Assembly: GCA_021325095.1 (NCBI GenBank)
Contig: JAJPHV010000131.1
Location: 62,001-126,000, forward strand
From: Chloroflexota bacterium
GTDB lineage: Bacteria; Chloroflexota; Anaerolineae; Aggregatilineales; UBA2796
DNA: 64,000 nucleotides
Direction of reading: 5' to 3'
A program made the position numbers and the translations under genes. The notes under the pieces are model-generated. The model searched no databases, had not been told where the DNA came from, and worked only from the letters and a program-made list of their open reading frames with translations. Of the stretch, positions 17,224 through 25,433 are shown piece by piece. Each line of letters begins with the position of its first letter. The stretch's first letter is position 1.

Positions 17224-18111
17224 ATGCCCAGCCAGATGGAACGTTTCACGGAGCGCGCCCGCCGCACTCTGTCGTTTGCGCAAGTGGCAGCTACCGAAAA
17301 GGAACATTCTTACATTGGCCCGGAACACCTGCTTGTCGGACTGATGCGCGAAGACGACGGCATCGGAGCGCGGGTGCTGCGCGACCTCGGCCTTGATCAG
17401 CAGCGAGTTGAAGAACTAGTAACAAAGATGACCCGCGCCAGTGATAGAGGAAGTGATGCACATCTCGAACTCTCTTCGGATACGAAGAAAGTGCTGGAAC
17501 TGGCCGTTGACGAGGCGCGACGCCTGGGACACCACTACATCGGCACGGAACACCTGCTGCTTGGACTGTCTCGTCTGAGCGAAGGGGTCGCCATCGACGT
17601 ACTCAAGCGGCTGACCGTGTCGCCCGAAGAAATCCGCCGCCAGACGCGCCGTGTCTTGCAGGAAACACCACCATTTCAGATGCCCCCAGTTCCAGACGTT
17701 CGCGCGGCAGCGGGCAGAACGCCTGCTCCTGCGGATTGGCGAATATGGCTGACGATGGCAGAAGGTGAAGCCAGGCGGCTCGAACACAACTACGTCGGTA
17801 CGGCCCATCTGTTGATTGCATTGCTCTCGTACCCACAGTGGTTTGAAGCCATCCGTTCGCTTGGTATTGAGAAAGACAACGTTATCAACGCGCTCAAGGA
17901 TATGGAATATTCGCCACAACTCATCACGAGCCTGGGGCTGGCAGTACAGGCGGCGTACCTTTCAGAAAAGGGCTTTCACTTGCGTCTTGAGTTTCTACTG
18001 CTTGGCCTGGTGCGGAACAAACAAGGCGTCGCCGCCCAAATTATCGAGAAATTAGGCGCTTCGCTCGAAGAGGTAGAGAAAACAGCGCGCGACTTACTTG
18101 CGCAGGATTAG
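17224..18111 (+). CDS. Stand-alone Clp N-domain protein (four Clp_N repeats, no ATPase)
   Basis: 295 residues made of two tandem double-repeats of the ClpA/ClpC N-domain. Repeat starts are seen at RTLSFAQVAATEKEHSYIGP, KVLELAVDEARRLGHHYIGT, IWLTMAEGEARRLEHNYVGT and the degenerate SLGLAVQAAYLSEKGFHLRL; each is followed by EHLLVGL/EHLLLGL/AHLLIAL/EFLLLGL. No Walker motifs follow. In ClpC this domain binds adaptor proteins and phospho-arginine substrates, so this protein might be an adaptor, decoy or regulator of Clp proteolysis; that role is inference. ATG 17224 is chosen over an in-frame TTG at 17206. Confidence 0.85.
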   Translation: MPSQMERFTERARRTLSFAQVAATEKEHSYIGPEHLLVGLMREDDGIGARVLRDLGLDQQRVEELVTKMTRASDRGSDAHLELSSDTKKVLELAVDEARRLGHHYIGTEHLLLGLSRLSEGVAIDVLKRLTVSPEEIRRQTRRVLQETPPFQMPPVPDVRAAAGRTPAPADWRIWLTMAEGEARRLEHNYVGTAHLLIALLSYPQWFEAIRSLGIEKDNVINALKDMEYSPQLITSLGLAVQAAYLSEKGFHLRLEFLLLGLVRNKQGVAAQIIEKLGASLEEVEKTARDLLAQD

Positions 18112-18152
18112 AGAGGTCAACAGGCGTGTTCTCGATCCACGAAGGAACCTAC

Positions 18153-18974
18153 ATGGACGAAAAGGATATCTACCGCGCGCTGCTGGAAGCGCAAGAACAA
18201 AGCCTGCCCGCCGCGCTTGCCACCGTGATCCGCACTCAGGGATCGATGCCGCGCCACGCCGGGAGCAAGATGCTGGTCTACGCCGATGGCCGCATCGTCG
18301 GAACGGTGGGTGGCGGGGCGCTCGAAGCGCGCGTCGTCAAGGAGGCACAGGCGGCCATCGCCGACGGGCAGACGCGGATCGGCACATACACGCTCAACAA
18401 CCTTGAGGCGGGCGATCCGGGCGTATGCGGTGGCACGGCGGATATTTTCATCGAGCCGCTGCAAATTCGGCCCACGCTGGTCGTCATCGGCTGCGGGCAC
18501 GTCGGCAGGGCGCTGGCCGAACTCGGCAAGTGGATGAACTATCGTGTGATCGTCAGCGATGATCGCCCCGACTACTGCAACCCGCAGTATATTCCGAACA
18601 TGGATGGCTACGTCGTTGCCAAACCGTCCGAAGTGGCGCAGCACATCGAGCTGGGGCCGCAGACCTACGTCGCCTGCGTGACGCGCGGCCTGCCCGTCGA
18701 TCTCGATCTGTTCCCGCCGCTGCTCAAAGCCAACGTGCCCTACCTGGGGCTGATCGGCAGCCGCCGCCGCTGGTCGCTAACCGTCAAGGCACTGGAAGAA
18801 CGCGGCTTCACCGCCGAGCAGTTGAGCCGCGTCCGCGCGCCCATTGGCCTGGAACTGAATGCGGAAACGCCGCAGGAGATCGCCCTGAGCATCATGGCCG
18901 AGATCGTCATGCTCCGGCGCGGCGGCACAGGCCAGCCCATGCAGTGGATGGGCAAAGCCGAAGGAACGGCGTAA
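18153..18974 (+). CDS. XdhC/CoxI-family protein
   Basis: 273 residues. XdhC-family proteins bind molybdenum cofactor and help sulfurate and insert it into xanthine dehydrogenase/CO dehydrogenase-type enzymes. N-terminal XdhC_CoxI domain: LATVIRTQGSMPRHAGSKML, GTVGGGALEARV and GVCGGTADIFIEPL (conserved CGG); C-terminal Rossmann domain: VVIGCGHVGRALAEL, then YLGLIGSRRRW and APIGLELNAETPQEIALSI. Start ATG 18153, six bases after GAAGGA. No molybdenum hydroxylase gene is in the window. Confidence 0.9.
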   Translation: MDEKDIYRALLEAQEQSLPAALATVIRTQGSMPRHAGSKMLVYADGRIVGTVGGGALEARVVKEAQAAIADGQTRIGTYTLNNLEAGDPGVCGGTADIFIEPLQIRPTLVVIGCGHVGRALAELGKWMNYRVIVSDDRPDYCNPQYIPNMDGYVVAKPSEVAQHIELGPQTYVACVTRGLPVDLDLFPPLLKANVPYLGLIGSRRRWSLTVKALEERGFTAEQLSRVRAPIGLELNAETPQEIALSIMAEIVMLRRGGTGQPMQWMGKAEGTA

Positions 18975-18976
18975 AA

Positions 18977-19069
18977 TCTCACCCTGACCCCTCTCTGCTC
19001 GCGGAGAGGGGAGTAATCCAACACAAGCGCCATCCGGTTCCCCTCGCCAGTTGGAGAGGGGGTGAGGTC
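18977..19069. repeat. Paired family A palindromes (about 93 bp, MITE-like)
   Basis: Left arm TCTCACCCTGACCCCTCTCT + GCTCGCGGAGAGGGGA, right arm TTCCCCTCGCCAGTTGGAGA + GGGGGTGAGGTC, with outer ends inverted. It looks like the ends of the 12630-13146 unit brought together with the gene deleted. The right end overlaps the stop codon (reverse strand) of the next methyltransferase gene. Confidence 0.7.
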
Positions 19070-19637
19070 AAACCCGCCGCAGCCAGTACCACGCCGAGGC
19101 CAGCCCGCGCCCGGTATCCGTGCCCTGCACCACGCGCTCCACTACAAAGTGCGGGGCAAAGGTGCGCGCCACCTCTTCCGGCGTCACGCCAGCCCGCCGC
19201 CCGTGCAGTTCACGCGGCGCGAAGGCATACAGCGCGAAGGTTGCGCCGGGCCGCGTCAGCCGCGCCAATCCTGCGGCATAAGCCTGCTGCTGTGCGGGCG
19301 AAAGGTTGTGAAAGCAGCCGATGTCAAAGGCCAGATCGAACGGCCCATTCAGCCCGTTCAGCCGGGTCACGTCACCCACGCGAAAATCAACCGAGAGATT
19401 GGCTTCTCGCGCCAGTTTGCGTGCCCGGCGAATGGCCGCCGGGATGAAGTCAATGCCCGTCACCTGCCAGCCGCGCGACGCCAGGTAGCGCGCACTGGTT
19501 CCCGTCCCACAGCCCAGGTCCAGCGCGCGACCCGGCGGCAGCTCGTCGGCCAGCGCCACGATCTCCGGCGGCGTCTGCCCGGTGTCCCAGGGCATCTGGC
19601 CGCGAAAATAGCGCCACCAGAAGCGAAAGCGGCTCAC
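19068..19637 (-). CDS. Class I SAM-dependent methyltransferase
   Basis: 189-residue methyltransferase with motif I ALDLGCGTGTSARYLASRGW, acidic end of strand 2 VTGIDFIPAAI and motif IV FDLAFDIGCFHNL. The N-terminus WWRYFRGQMPWDTGQTPPEI is characteristic of a small tellurite-resistance/thiopurine-like methyltransferase group whose substrates are mostly unknown. It begins with GTG overlapping the upstream thioredoxin stop (GTGA), so the two are co-translated. Confidence 0.82.
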   Translation of the reverse strand: MSRFRFWWRYFRGQMPWDTGQTPPEIVALADELPPGRALDLGCGTGTSARYLASRGWQVTGIDFIPAAIRRARKLAREANLSVDFRVGDVTRLNGLNGPFDLAFDIGCFHNLSPAQQQAYAAGLARLTRPGATFALYAFAPRELHGRRAGVTPEEVARTFAPHFVVERVVQGTDTGRGLASAWYWLRRV

Positions 19638-20164
19638 GTGGTTTGCTGGCGCGTGACCGAATAGATCACGCGGTCAATGGGCAGAATCAGCGGCCATTCC
19701 TCGATCAGATTGCCTTTGGCATCCACCAGCGCATAGGTCGGGGTGATGCGGCAATCGAACTGCCGGAACAGCGCACGTCCCGGTTCTTTGTTCACGCTGA
19801 GGTGGTAAATGGTCATATTCTGCAACTGCATGTCGTTCAGGCGTGAAAGCTGCCTGCCAAGCACCATACATTTCGGGCAGTATTCGCTCTCGAAGGCAAT
19901 CAGCGCCGGCTTGTGCGAATGCTTGATAGCCCGCAGCAGTGCCGTCGCGTTGATCGGCACGTTGCGGGTTGGCCGGGCATGGAAACGCCACCACACCAGC
20001 GCCAACACGGCGATCACGCCAATCAGGATGCCCAGATCGGCCACCGTCAGCCCATCGGGGCTGTTGGCGAAGATGAGCAGGAGTACCAGAACGATCAACG
20101 CCGACAGGATCGGATAGGCAAACCGGTCAGGAATAAACAGCGCACGTGGAAGTCTTCTCAGCAT
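19634..20164 (-). CDS. Membrane-anchored thioredoxin-like protein
   Basis: 176 residues: two N-terminal membrane helices (PILSALIVLVLLLIFA; ILIGVIAVLALVWW) and a C-terminal thioredoxin fold with the redox-type ESEYCPKCM (CPKC) motif and the cis-proline loop ITPTYALVD. Likely a thiol oxidoreductase with its catalytic domain anchored at the membrane; the topology cannot be fixed from sequence alone. Co-transcribed with the following methyltransferase. Confidence 0.8.
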   Translation of the reverse strand: MLRRLPRALFIPDRFAYPILSALIVLVLLLIFANSPDGLTVADLGILIGVIAVLALVWWRFHARPTRNVPINATALLRAIKHSHKPALIAFESEYCPKCMVLGRQLSRLNDMQLQNMTIYHLSVNKEPGRALFRQFDCRITPTYALVDAKGNLIEEWPLILPIDRVIYSVTRQQTT

Positions 20165-20279
20165 GAGCAGCCAACTCCTCCGATCTAAGTTTTGATTTCA
20201 ATTATAAAACATTCGGCAGGCGAAATATCTCCGCAATTTGCCGGTATTCTGCAATAACTTTCGGGCAGCGCCCTCAGCG

Positions 20280-20465
20280 ATGGTATCATGGTATCATCTG
20301 CCGCCGCGCGACACCTTTGACCTGCTGGCCCGTGTCTACAACCTGGATCGCCAGACGTGTGTGAAGCGCCGGGATATGCTGATCGAGCGCTTCGGGTTGG
20401 GGGCGTTCCTGGATACGCCCGTGCGCAGGTTGTCGCTTGGGCAGCGGAACGGAAATGCGGGATAG
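20280..20465 (+). pseudogene. Internal fragment of an ABC-2 type transporter ATPase
   Basis: The reading frame gives LPPRDTFDLLARVYNLDRQT and LIERFGLGAFLDTPVRRLSL + GQR, the helical-domain and start of the signature LSxGQR of DrrA/NatA-like ATPases. Walker A and Walker B parts are absent on both sides, so only about 55 residues of a ~300-residue protein remain. Confidence 0.7.
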
Positions 20466-20506
20466 GTGCAGGGCACGCTGCCTGTGACTCGTGCCCAACG
20501 CTCGCG

Positions 20507-20541
20507 TCCCTCTCTCCGAATTCGGAGAGAGGGAGAGGTCA
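20507..20541. repeat. Family A palindrome
   Basis: Near-perfect palindrome CCCTCTCTCCGAATTCGGAG + AGAGGGAGAGGTCA just 3' of the ABC remnant; could fold in either strand's transcript and end transcription of the leftward TPR gene only poorly, since no T run follows. Confidence 0.7.
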
Positions 20542-20567
20542 CGGATGATGCCAGAGCGGGGCTTGAT

Positions 20568-21578
20568 CTACGTGGGGATACGGAAGATGGGGTTGAGGAT
20601 GAGATGCACCACGCCCGAGCCAACCCAGCCACCGATGACGGCGACGGCGGCTGTGATCAGGCCCCGGTTGTTCTCCGTGCCGTAGACGCGGTCAAAGGCC
20701 CCTTTCAGCAAGAACCAGTTGTAAACCAACAACGCAATGCCCACGATCAAAAAGATGGGCGCCAGGCACAGGATCAGCAGGCCAAGCGCATTCGCCAGAA
20801 ACGTCGTGACTGCACTCACCAACGTCAGCGGCAGGAAGACCAGCGCGTAGTACATACTGTGCTGCGGCAGCGATACGTTGATGTTCTGGTTTTGCAGATA
20901 CCAGCGTGAGGCATAGACCGCCGTCGCAAAGCCGACCCCGGTGGCGATGATCGTGATGATGGCAGCCAGGAACGGCCAGATCAAGCCGCTGACGCCGCCG
21001 AAGAACCCACCGAGCGGCCAACCGATCAGCCGGCCCACCAATTCCGCCGCGCCGAGCGCTACCGCGCCCAATCCGGCGATGAACACCGAATCCCACATCG
21101 TCGCGCCCGCCGCTTCGTTGACGATCAACTCAAAGTCACGGTTGGTATAAATCTGGACGGCCTGATTGATACGCCGCTGGGCCGTTTCGATGATGTAGGG
21201 GATAGTCAACCGGGCCGGTGCGCCTTCGATCTCAACCGGCAGCGCAAATCCCTCACCGGAATCCATTGGCATTTTGCGCTTGGGGGTGTCACTGCTGCCG
21301 CCCGTCGTACCTGATCCGGCAGGTGCGGAGGACGGCTCAGAGGCGTTGAGGCGAGCCAGGGCGTTTTTCGCTTTTTCGTTGTCAGGGTTGATCTGTAACA
21401 CACGTTCAAAAGCCTGGCGTTTTCGGTCTACGTCGTCCAGCGCCGCGCCCAGGTACAGCCAGGCTGTTTCGTCGTTTGGGTTCTCTCGAAGCGCCTGGCC
21501 CAGAAGGCGGACAGCTTCCTCTTTATTGCCCACTTTGTAAGCTGCGATCCCGTTTTGAACTAGCATTGAAGGTTCCAC
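20568..21578 (-). CDS. TPR and multi-helix membrane protein (Yip1-like)
   Basis: 336 residues. Residues about 8-80 hold two TPR units (NGIAAYKVGNKEEAVRLLGQ, DETAWLYLGAALDDVDRKRQ). A polar linker follows, and the C-terminal ~190 residues contain about five hydrophobic helices in the pattern of the Yip1 family. Predicted inner-membrane protein with a cytoplasmic protein-binding TPR head. Starts with GTG at 21578, with GAAGGG five bases ahead. Role unknown; the next gene on the same strand encodes an FHA protein, hinting at a membrane signalling group. Confidence 0.75.
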   Translation of the reverse strand: MEPSMLVQNGIAAYKVGNKEEAVRLLGQALRENPNDETAWLYLGAALDDVDRKRQAFERVLQINPDNEKAKNALARLNASEPSSAPAGSGTTGGSSDTPKRKMPMDSGEGFALPVEIEGAPARLTIPYIIETAQRRINQAVQIYTNRDFELIVNEAAGATMWDSVFIAGLGAVALGAAELVGRLIGWPLGGFFGGVSGLIWPFLAAIITIIATGVGFATAVYASRWYLQNQNINVSLPQHSMYYALVFLPLTLVSAVTTFLANALGLLILCLAPIFLIVGIALLVYNWFLLKGAFDRVYGTENNRGLITAAVAVIGGWVGSGVVHLILNPIFRIPT

Positions 21579-21744
21579 AGTTGCCCTTCGCTCCTTTCGG
21601 ATTCAGGTAATGCCTTAAGCATAGTCCAAATTGCCTTCAGGCAAAACGCGCACTACCGGATCGGCAGCGGCCAATCATGTCCCTGCTAAACAGGATGACT
21701 GGCCGCCAGGCAGCTTCCGACGAAACATGAGAAGTGACGTAGGA

Positions 21745-22386
21745 TCAGGTGGCAGGGCAACTTCCGATGATCCGGATCACGTCGCGCAAGATGGGTAGGC
21801 GACACCACAGGTTTTGCGAATCGATGATCAGCACAGCTACCACAGCCAGCACAATGCACAGCACGATCAGGCAACCGCAGCCCAGGAAGAACCAGCGCCC
21901 CAACCCACCACTGGTCGGCGCAGGCTCCTGATACTGATATTGAGGGGGCGGGGGCGGTGGCGAGTACTGCGGCTGCTGATACGAGGGCGGTGGCGGCTGG
22001 TAGGCGGGTGCCTGGTAGGGTGCGGGCTGTGCCGAGGCGCCCATCATGGTTGCCTGTTGGCCGGGTTCCGGTGCGGGAATGGTCGATTCGTAACCGAGCG
22101 TGACCGTCTCACCCAGGCCCACCATGTCTCCCCCGGCAAGGGGACGCGCTCCGGTCAGGCGCTGCCCATTCACGAACGTGCCGTTGGTAGAACCGAGATC
22201 TTCCAGCGTGTATCCACCGCCGCCGCGCGTCATTCGGCAGTGGTGGCGGCTAACCTCCGGGTCATTGATCACAATGTCGTTGGTAATATCACGCCCCAAC
22301 GTAATGATGTCTTTGTTGAGTTCGTAGATTTGATTGGGCTGAGGGCCGCGGCGCACGATGAGCCGGAAGCTGCCGCTGCTTTGCAT
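21745..22386 (-). CDS. FHA-domain membrane protein
   Basis: 213 residues. The N-terminal forkhead-associated domain (residues about 8-100) binds phosphothreonine peptides; visible marks are ITLGRD, VSRHHCR and DLGSTNGTFVNG. A Pro/Gln/Tyr-rich spacer (PAYQPPPPSYQQPQYSPP) and one membrane helix (FFLGCGCLIVLCIVLAVVAV) near the C-terminus follow. It probably reads the output of Ser/Thr kinases such as that at 35253, an inference without direct evidence. Confidence 0.9.
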   Translation of the reverse strand: MQSSGSFRLIVRRGPQPNQIYELNKDIITLGRDITNDIVINDPEVSRHHCRMTRGGGGYTLEDLGSTNGTFVNGQRLTGARPLAGGDMVGLGETVTLGYESTIPAPEPGQQATMMGASAQPAPYQAPAYQPPPPSYQQPQYSPPPPPPQYQYQEPAPTSGGLGRWFFLGCGCLIVLCIVLAVVAVLIIDSQNLWCRLPILRDVIRIIGSCPAT

Positions 22387-22600
22387 AACGCTGCCTCCTG
22401 GGTGGGTAGGAATGCCGGCGCGTAAACGTCAATCACCGTTGGGGAGTATACGGGGATTGGTACGCTCTGTCAACCGAACTGCTGGCCTTGCTTTGGCAGT
22501 ATGCTGCGCAGCGGATTGCCGCTGGCCGCTAAGACATTCGCGGCTGTGGTGCAGTGCCCATCGCTGAGATGAATGACGCTGAGTTCACGGCAAGACGCCG

Positions 22601-22629
22601 TTGACATAGGGCCATCTGTCGTGTAGACT
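22601..22629 (+). promoter_or_regulatory. Sigma70-type promoter of tRNA-Cys
   Basis: TTGACA (22601-22606), 17-base spacer, TAGACT (22624-22629). Transcription would begin near 22636, about five bases before the mature tRNA. The 210 bases before it back to the FHA gene show nothing else. Confidence 0.75.
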
Positions 22630-22640
22630 CTGCCCTGTTC

Positions 22641-22712
22641 GGCGTCGTTGCCAAGTGGTAAGGCGAGGGTCTGCAAAACCCTTATTCGTGGGTTCGATTC
22701 CCACCGACGCCT
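22641..22712 (+). tRNA. tRNA-Cys (GCA)
   Basis: 72-nt cloverleaf: acceptor GGCGTCG/CGACGCC, D-arm GCCAAGTGGTAAGGC, anticodon stem AGGGT...ACCCT with loop holding GCA (22673-22675), T-arm GTGGGTTCGATTCCCAC, discriminator T. U73 is the cysteine identity base. No CCA is encoded. Confidence 0.97.
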
Positions 22713-22729
22713 TTAACCCACAAGCAGGT

Positions 22730-23632
22730 TTACTTCCCTTCAAGCTGCTCTTTCAAGATCAGCTTGATTTGATTCTGCCAGGGGTCGCGCACTTCGGCCT
22801 GTCCGTTGTGGTGCGTCACGGCGACGCCCGCCGCCTCGATTTGCTGCGTCAGGCGATCCAGTTCAGCCTCGTCTGGAAGCGCAATGCTGAACTCTCGGAG
22901 GCCAGCCGAAGGCTCCACCGGGGGTTTGGCCCCACGACTCTCCCAGGTGTTCATGCCCAGGTGGTGGTGGTAGCCGCCCGCCGACACGAACAGCGCACCT
23001 TGCATTTTGGCAACCACGTCAAAGCCCAACACCCCATGATAGAACTGCTCCGCCTCGTCGATGTCGCCAACGCGCAGATGCATGTGGCCCAGTTTCGTGC
23101 CTGCCGGCAGGGCGGGGTTTTGAAGCGCGGGGTCCCCTTCTGGAATCTCCGCGAACAGGCTGTCGAAGTCGATGGGGTCGAGTGCCATTTGCACCTGCTT
23201 GCCGATCCACGTCCACTCACTGCGCGGACGATCCCGGTACAGTTCCAGGCCGTTGCGATCAGGATCGTCCAGGTAGAACGCTTCGCTGACCAGGTGATCG
23301 GAGTGGCCGAGCGGGTAGCCAATAGCGGAGAGTTGCGCGACCTTGACCGCCAGCGCGTGCCGATCCGGCAGCAAGATGGCTGCATGGTACAGTCCGGTGG
23401 TGTTGCGGGCCAGTGGCTTCGCGCCCGGCACGGCTTCCAGTTTCAGGATAGGCCGCTGGCCCGCACCCAGTACCGCCGTGCGCTCATCCTGCTGAAGGGG
23501 TTGCAGGCCGATGAGTCGGGTGTAGAATGCCAGCGAACGCTGCAAGTCGGCGACCTTTAGCGTCACCGTGCCCACGTCCGTTGCCGGGTGGATGGTCGGC
23601 GTAGACACGCCGGACTGATATGGTTTTTGCAT
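22730..23632 (-). CDS. Glyoxalase/extradiol dioxygenase-fold protein (CatE-like, VOC superfamily)
   Basis: 300 residues with two VOC modules: VGTVTLKVADLQRSLAFYTR starts the first and LGHMHLRVGDIDEAEQFYHG the second. Family marks TTGLYHAAILLP and DPDRNGLELYRDRPR match the CatE/YfiE group, usually annotated catechol 2,3-dioxygenase or glyoxalase; metal ligands would be His and Glu in these motifs. ATG 23632 (MQKPYQSG) is preferred over an upstream start at 23719. It runs toward tRNA-Cys and ends 17 bases from it. Confidence 0.82.
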   Translation of the reverse strand: MQKPYQSGVSTPTIHPATDVGTVTLKVADLQRSLAFYTRLIGLQPLQQDERTAVLGAGQRPILKLEAVPGAKPLARNTTGLYHAAILLPDRHALAVKVAQLSAIGYPLGHSDHLVSEAFYLDDPDRNGLELYRDRPRSEWTWIGKQVQMALDPIDFDSLFAEIPEGDPALQNPALPAGTKLGHMHLRVGDIDEAEQFYHGVLGFDVVAKMQGALFVSAGGYHHHLGMNTWESRGAKPPVEPSAGLREFSIALPDEAELDRLTQQIEAAGVAVTHHNGQAEVRDPWQNQIKLILKEQLEGK

Positions 23633-23757
23633 GATTGCCTCTGAAACAATAGGAAGCGGTTGGTCGGGCGCGATGGCGCGAGTGTGTATTTTCGCTACAG
23701 ACGCGGTTGTAGGGTGCATTCTTACCCTTACCCCGTGCGCCTTACGAGCAAATAAGC

Positions 23758-24495
23758 CTATGATTGCTTCTTTTCGTCCTCGTCCTTATCCTTGAGCGCT
23801 GTGAAGCGCATGAACGCTCGTTCTAGCGGCCCCATTTCTTCGGGATAGTTCGTGTCATCATGGGCTTCCAGGATGCGGTAGCCCTCCTTGATGTAGCTGC
23901 GGATGGTGTGCGGGCTGATGCCCATCTCGTCGGCGGCAAGCTGCGCGGGCATTCCCTCCACCACGCACAGCCACAACGCCTGCCGGATGCGCTCGGTCAT
24001 CTCCGGGTACTCGCGCTCCGGCGGCAGCACGTCCGCGTTGAAGAGCCTCGGTTGGGCAGGTGTCGCCAGGTTGTGGATGTTCTGTGTCACTAACAATTCC
24101 CGATCCAGGGCGTAGCAAATGGCGCTGGCAAGGTACAAGCGAACTTCGCTGCGCAGCAGGTAGCCGCGCACCCCGGCCTCGACAGCAGCAAACACATAGG
24201 GCAGGTCGGCTTTTCGCGCCATACAGATGACCATCACATCTTTGATTGCTTCTCGGAATTGGCGCACCGCCGTCCGCAGCGCTTCGGGATCGGGAAAAGC
24301 TTCGGGTTCCAGCAGCACCACGTCGGGCAGTTCAGGCTCCGAAACCCGCCGGATGTAGTCGAACGCCTGCGCCATCGTGCTTGCCATCGCCACGACGCGC
24401 GTCCGCCGATCCCAGGCCAGATAGCTGTTCAGAGATTGCAGTGCGTAAAAGTCGGTATCCAGGATGAGGACCTTCAGGTTAATATGGCTGCCCAT
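23758..24495 (-). CDS. Atypical response regulator with HTH output domain
   Basis: 245 residues: receiver-like domain (about 8-125) then an HTH (MTERIRQALWLCVVEGMPAQ, LAADEMGISPHTIRSYIKEG). The acidic pocket is VLILDTDFY, but the usual phospho-acceptor Asp is replaced by Glu in VVLLEPEAFPD, the switch Thr is missing in VICMARKAD and the conserved Lys is Arg in GYLLRSEV. It is thus unlikely to be switched by a histidine kinase in the standard way. Divergent from the next gene with about 130 bases between. Confidence 0.8.
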   Translation of the reverse strand: MGSHINLKVLILDTDFYALQSLNSYLAWDRRTRVVAMASTMAQAFDYIRRVSEPELPDVVLLEPEAFPDPEALRTAVRQFREAIKDVMVICMARKADLPYVFAAVEAGVRGYLLRSEVRLYLASAICYALDRELLVTQNIHNLATPAQPRLFNADVLPPEREYPEMTERIRQALWLCVVEGMPAQLAADEMGISPHTIRSYIKEGYRILEAHDDTNYPEEMGPLERAFMRFTALKDKDEDEKKQS

Positions 24496-24627
24496 CTCTA
24501 ACCCCCGCCAGCGGTGTGCCTACTTGCGGCAAGTTTACCACAATCGACAGACGCCGGATCGTTTCGCACCGGATATGGGCTGGTTTATAATCAGGGAGGT
24601 TTTCCGGGCAAGCGTAGCGGAGCGCTC

Positions 24628-25392
24628 ATGTCGAACCGGCCTGATGTCTCCAACAACACCAACGCGGGCGAACCACCCATCGCCAAGCCGCACCCCCCCA
24701 GTGACGAGCCGGGTTTTGTGGATGGAATTCCTGTCGAAGAGCTGGTGCGGCTGACCCGCGAATTCACGGCACGTATCACCAACGAAGATCGACAGCGTAT
24801 GGCGCTCGAACTGAGCGAAAGCGGCCATCAGCGCTCCATCCAGAGCAGCGCGCCCTATCTGTTACAGCAGTTCTTTACGGGGCGGATTGACCTGGACGTG
24901 GAACTGGCCCGGCGCTACCCGTCCTCGCCGCTGCTGTCGTCGGCGACCTTCATACCCGAACCGGGCAAGCAGGCGCGGCACGGCATGGCCCAGTTTGTGA
25001 GCCAGGACAGTTCGGCGAGCATGACCATCGAACTGCACGGCAATTCAGGGGCGCTCGACATCAGCTTTCTGTTGCAGGGCATGATCGCCGTGCGCTTCAC
25101 GCTGGGTGCAATCGCCGAGCCGCATCGCAAGCGCTTTCTCGAACTGATGAAGCGGCAGGACGGCATCGCCTTCCTCTGGACGCGCCAGCGTTGGGAGAGC
25201 GATTACCTGATCTTCGTGGTACGCGAAAATTTTGCCAGGCTATACGCCTTTGGGCCGGGCCGCTTCGACGGCGCGTGCCGCCTGACGCCCGAGGGCGTGA
25301 GCCAGCTTATCACCTGGTTGGGCGGTTTCTGGATGCCCGGAACCGAGCTGCCGCCCGCCGAGGAAATGTCTTCCGGTGACCTGAGCTGGTAG
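24628..25392 (+). CDS. Uncharacterised protein, Chloroflexota-type
   Basis: 254 residues, no recognised family. A Pro/Asn-rich N-terminal tail (MSNRPDVSNNTNAGEPP) is followed by a folded domain without membrane segments; notable stretches are PYLLQQFFTGRIDLDVELAR and FLWTRQRWESDYLIFVVREN. The downstream large glycosidase-like gene starts 41 bases after its stop, so they probably share a transcript. ATG 24628 chosen; an in-frame GTG at 24514 would overlap the divergent promoter region. Confidence 0.6.
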   Translation: MSNRPDVSNNTNAGEPPIAKPHPPSDEPGFVDGIPVEELVRLTREFTARITNEDRQRMALELSESGHQRSIQSSAPYLLQQFFTGRIDLDVELARRYPSSPLLSSATFIPEPGKQARHGMAQFVSQDSSASMTIELHGNSGALDISFLLQGMIAVRFTLGAIAEPHRKRFLELMKRQDGIAFLWTRQRWESDYLIFVVRENFARLYAFGPGRFDGACRLTPEGVSQLITWLGGFWMPGTELPPAEEMSSGDLSW

Positions 25393-25433
25393 CGGCAATC
25401 GTCCTTACCGTGATCAACAGTGTGGGAGAAACC

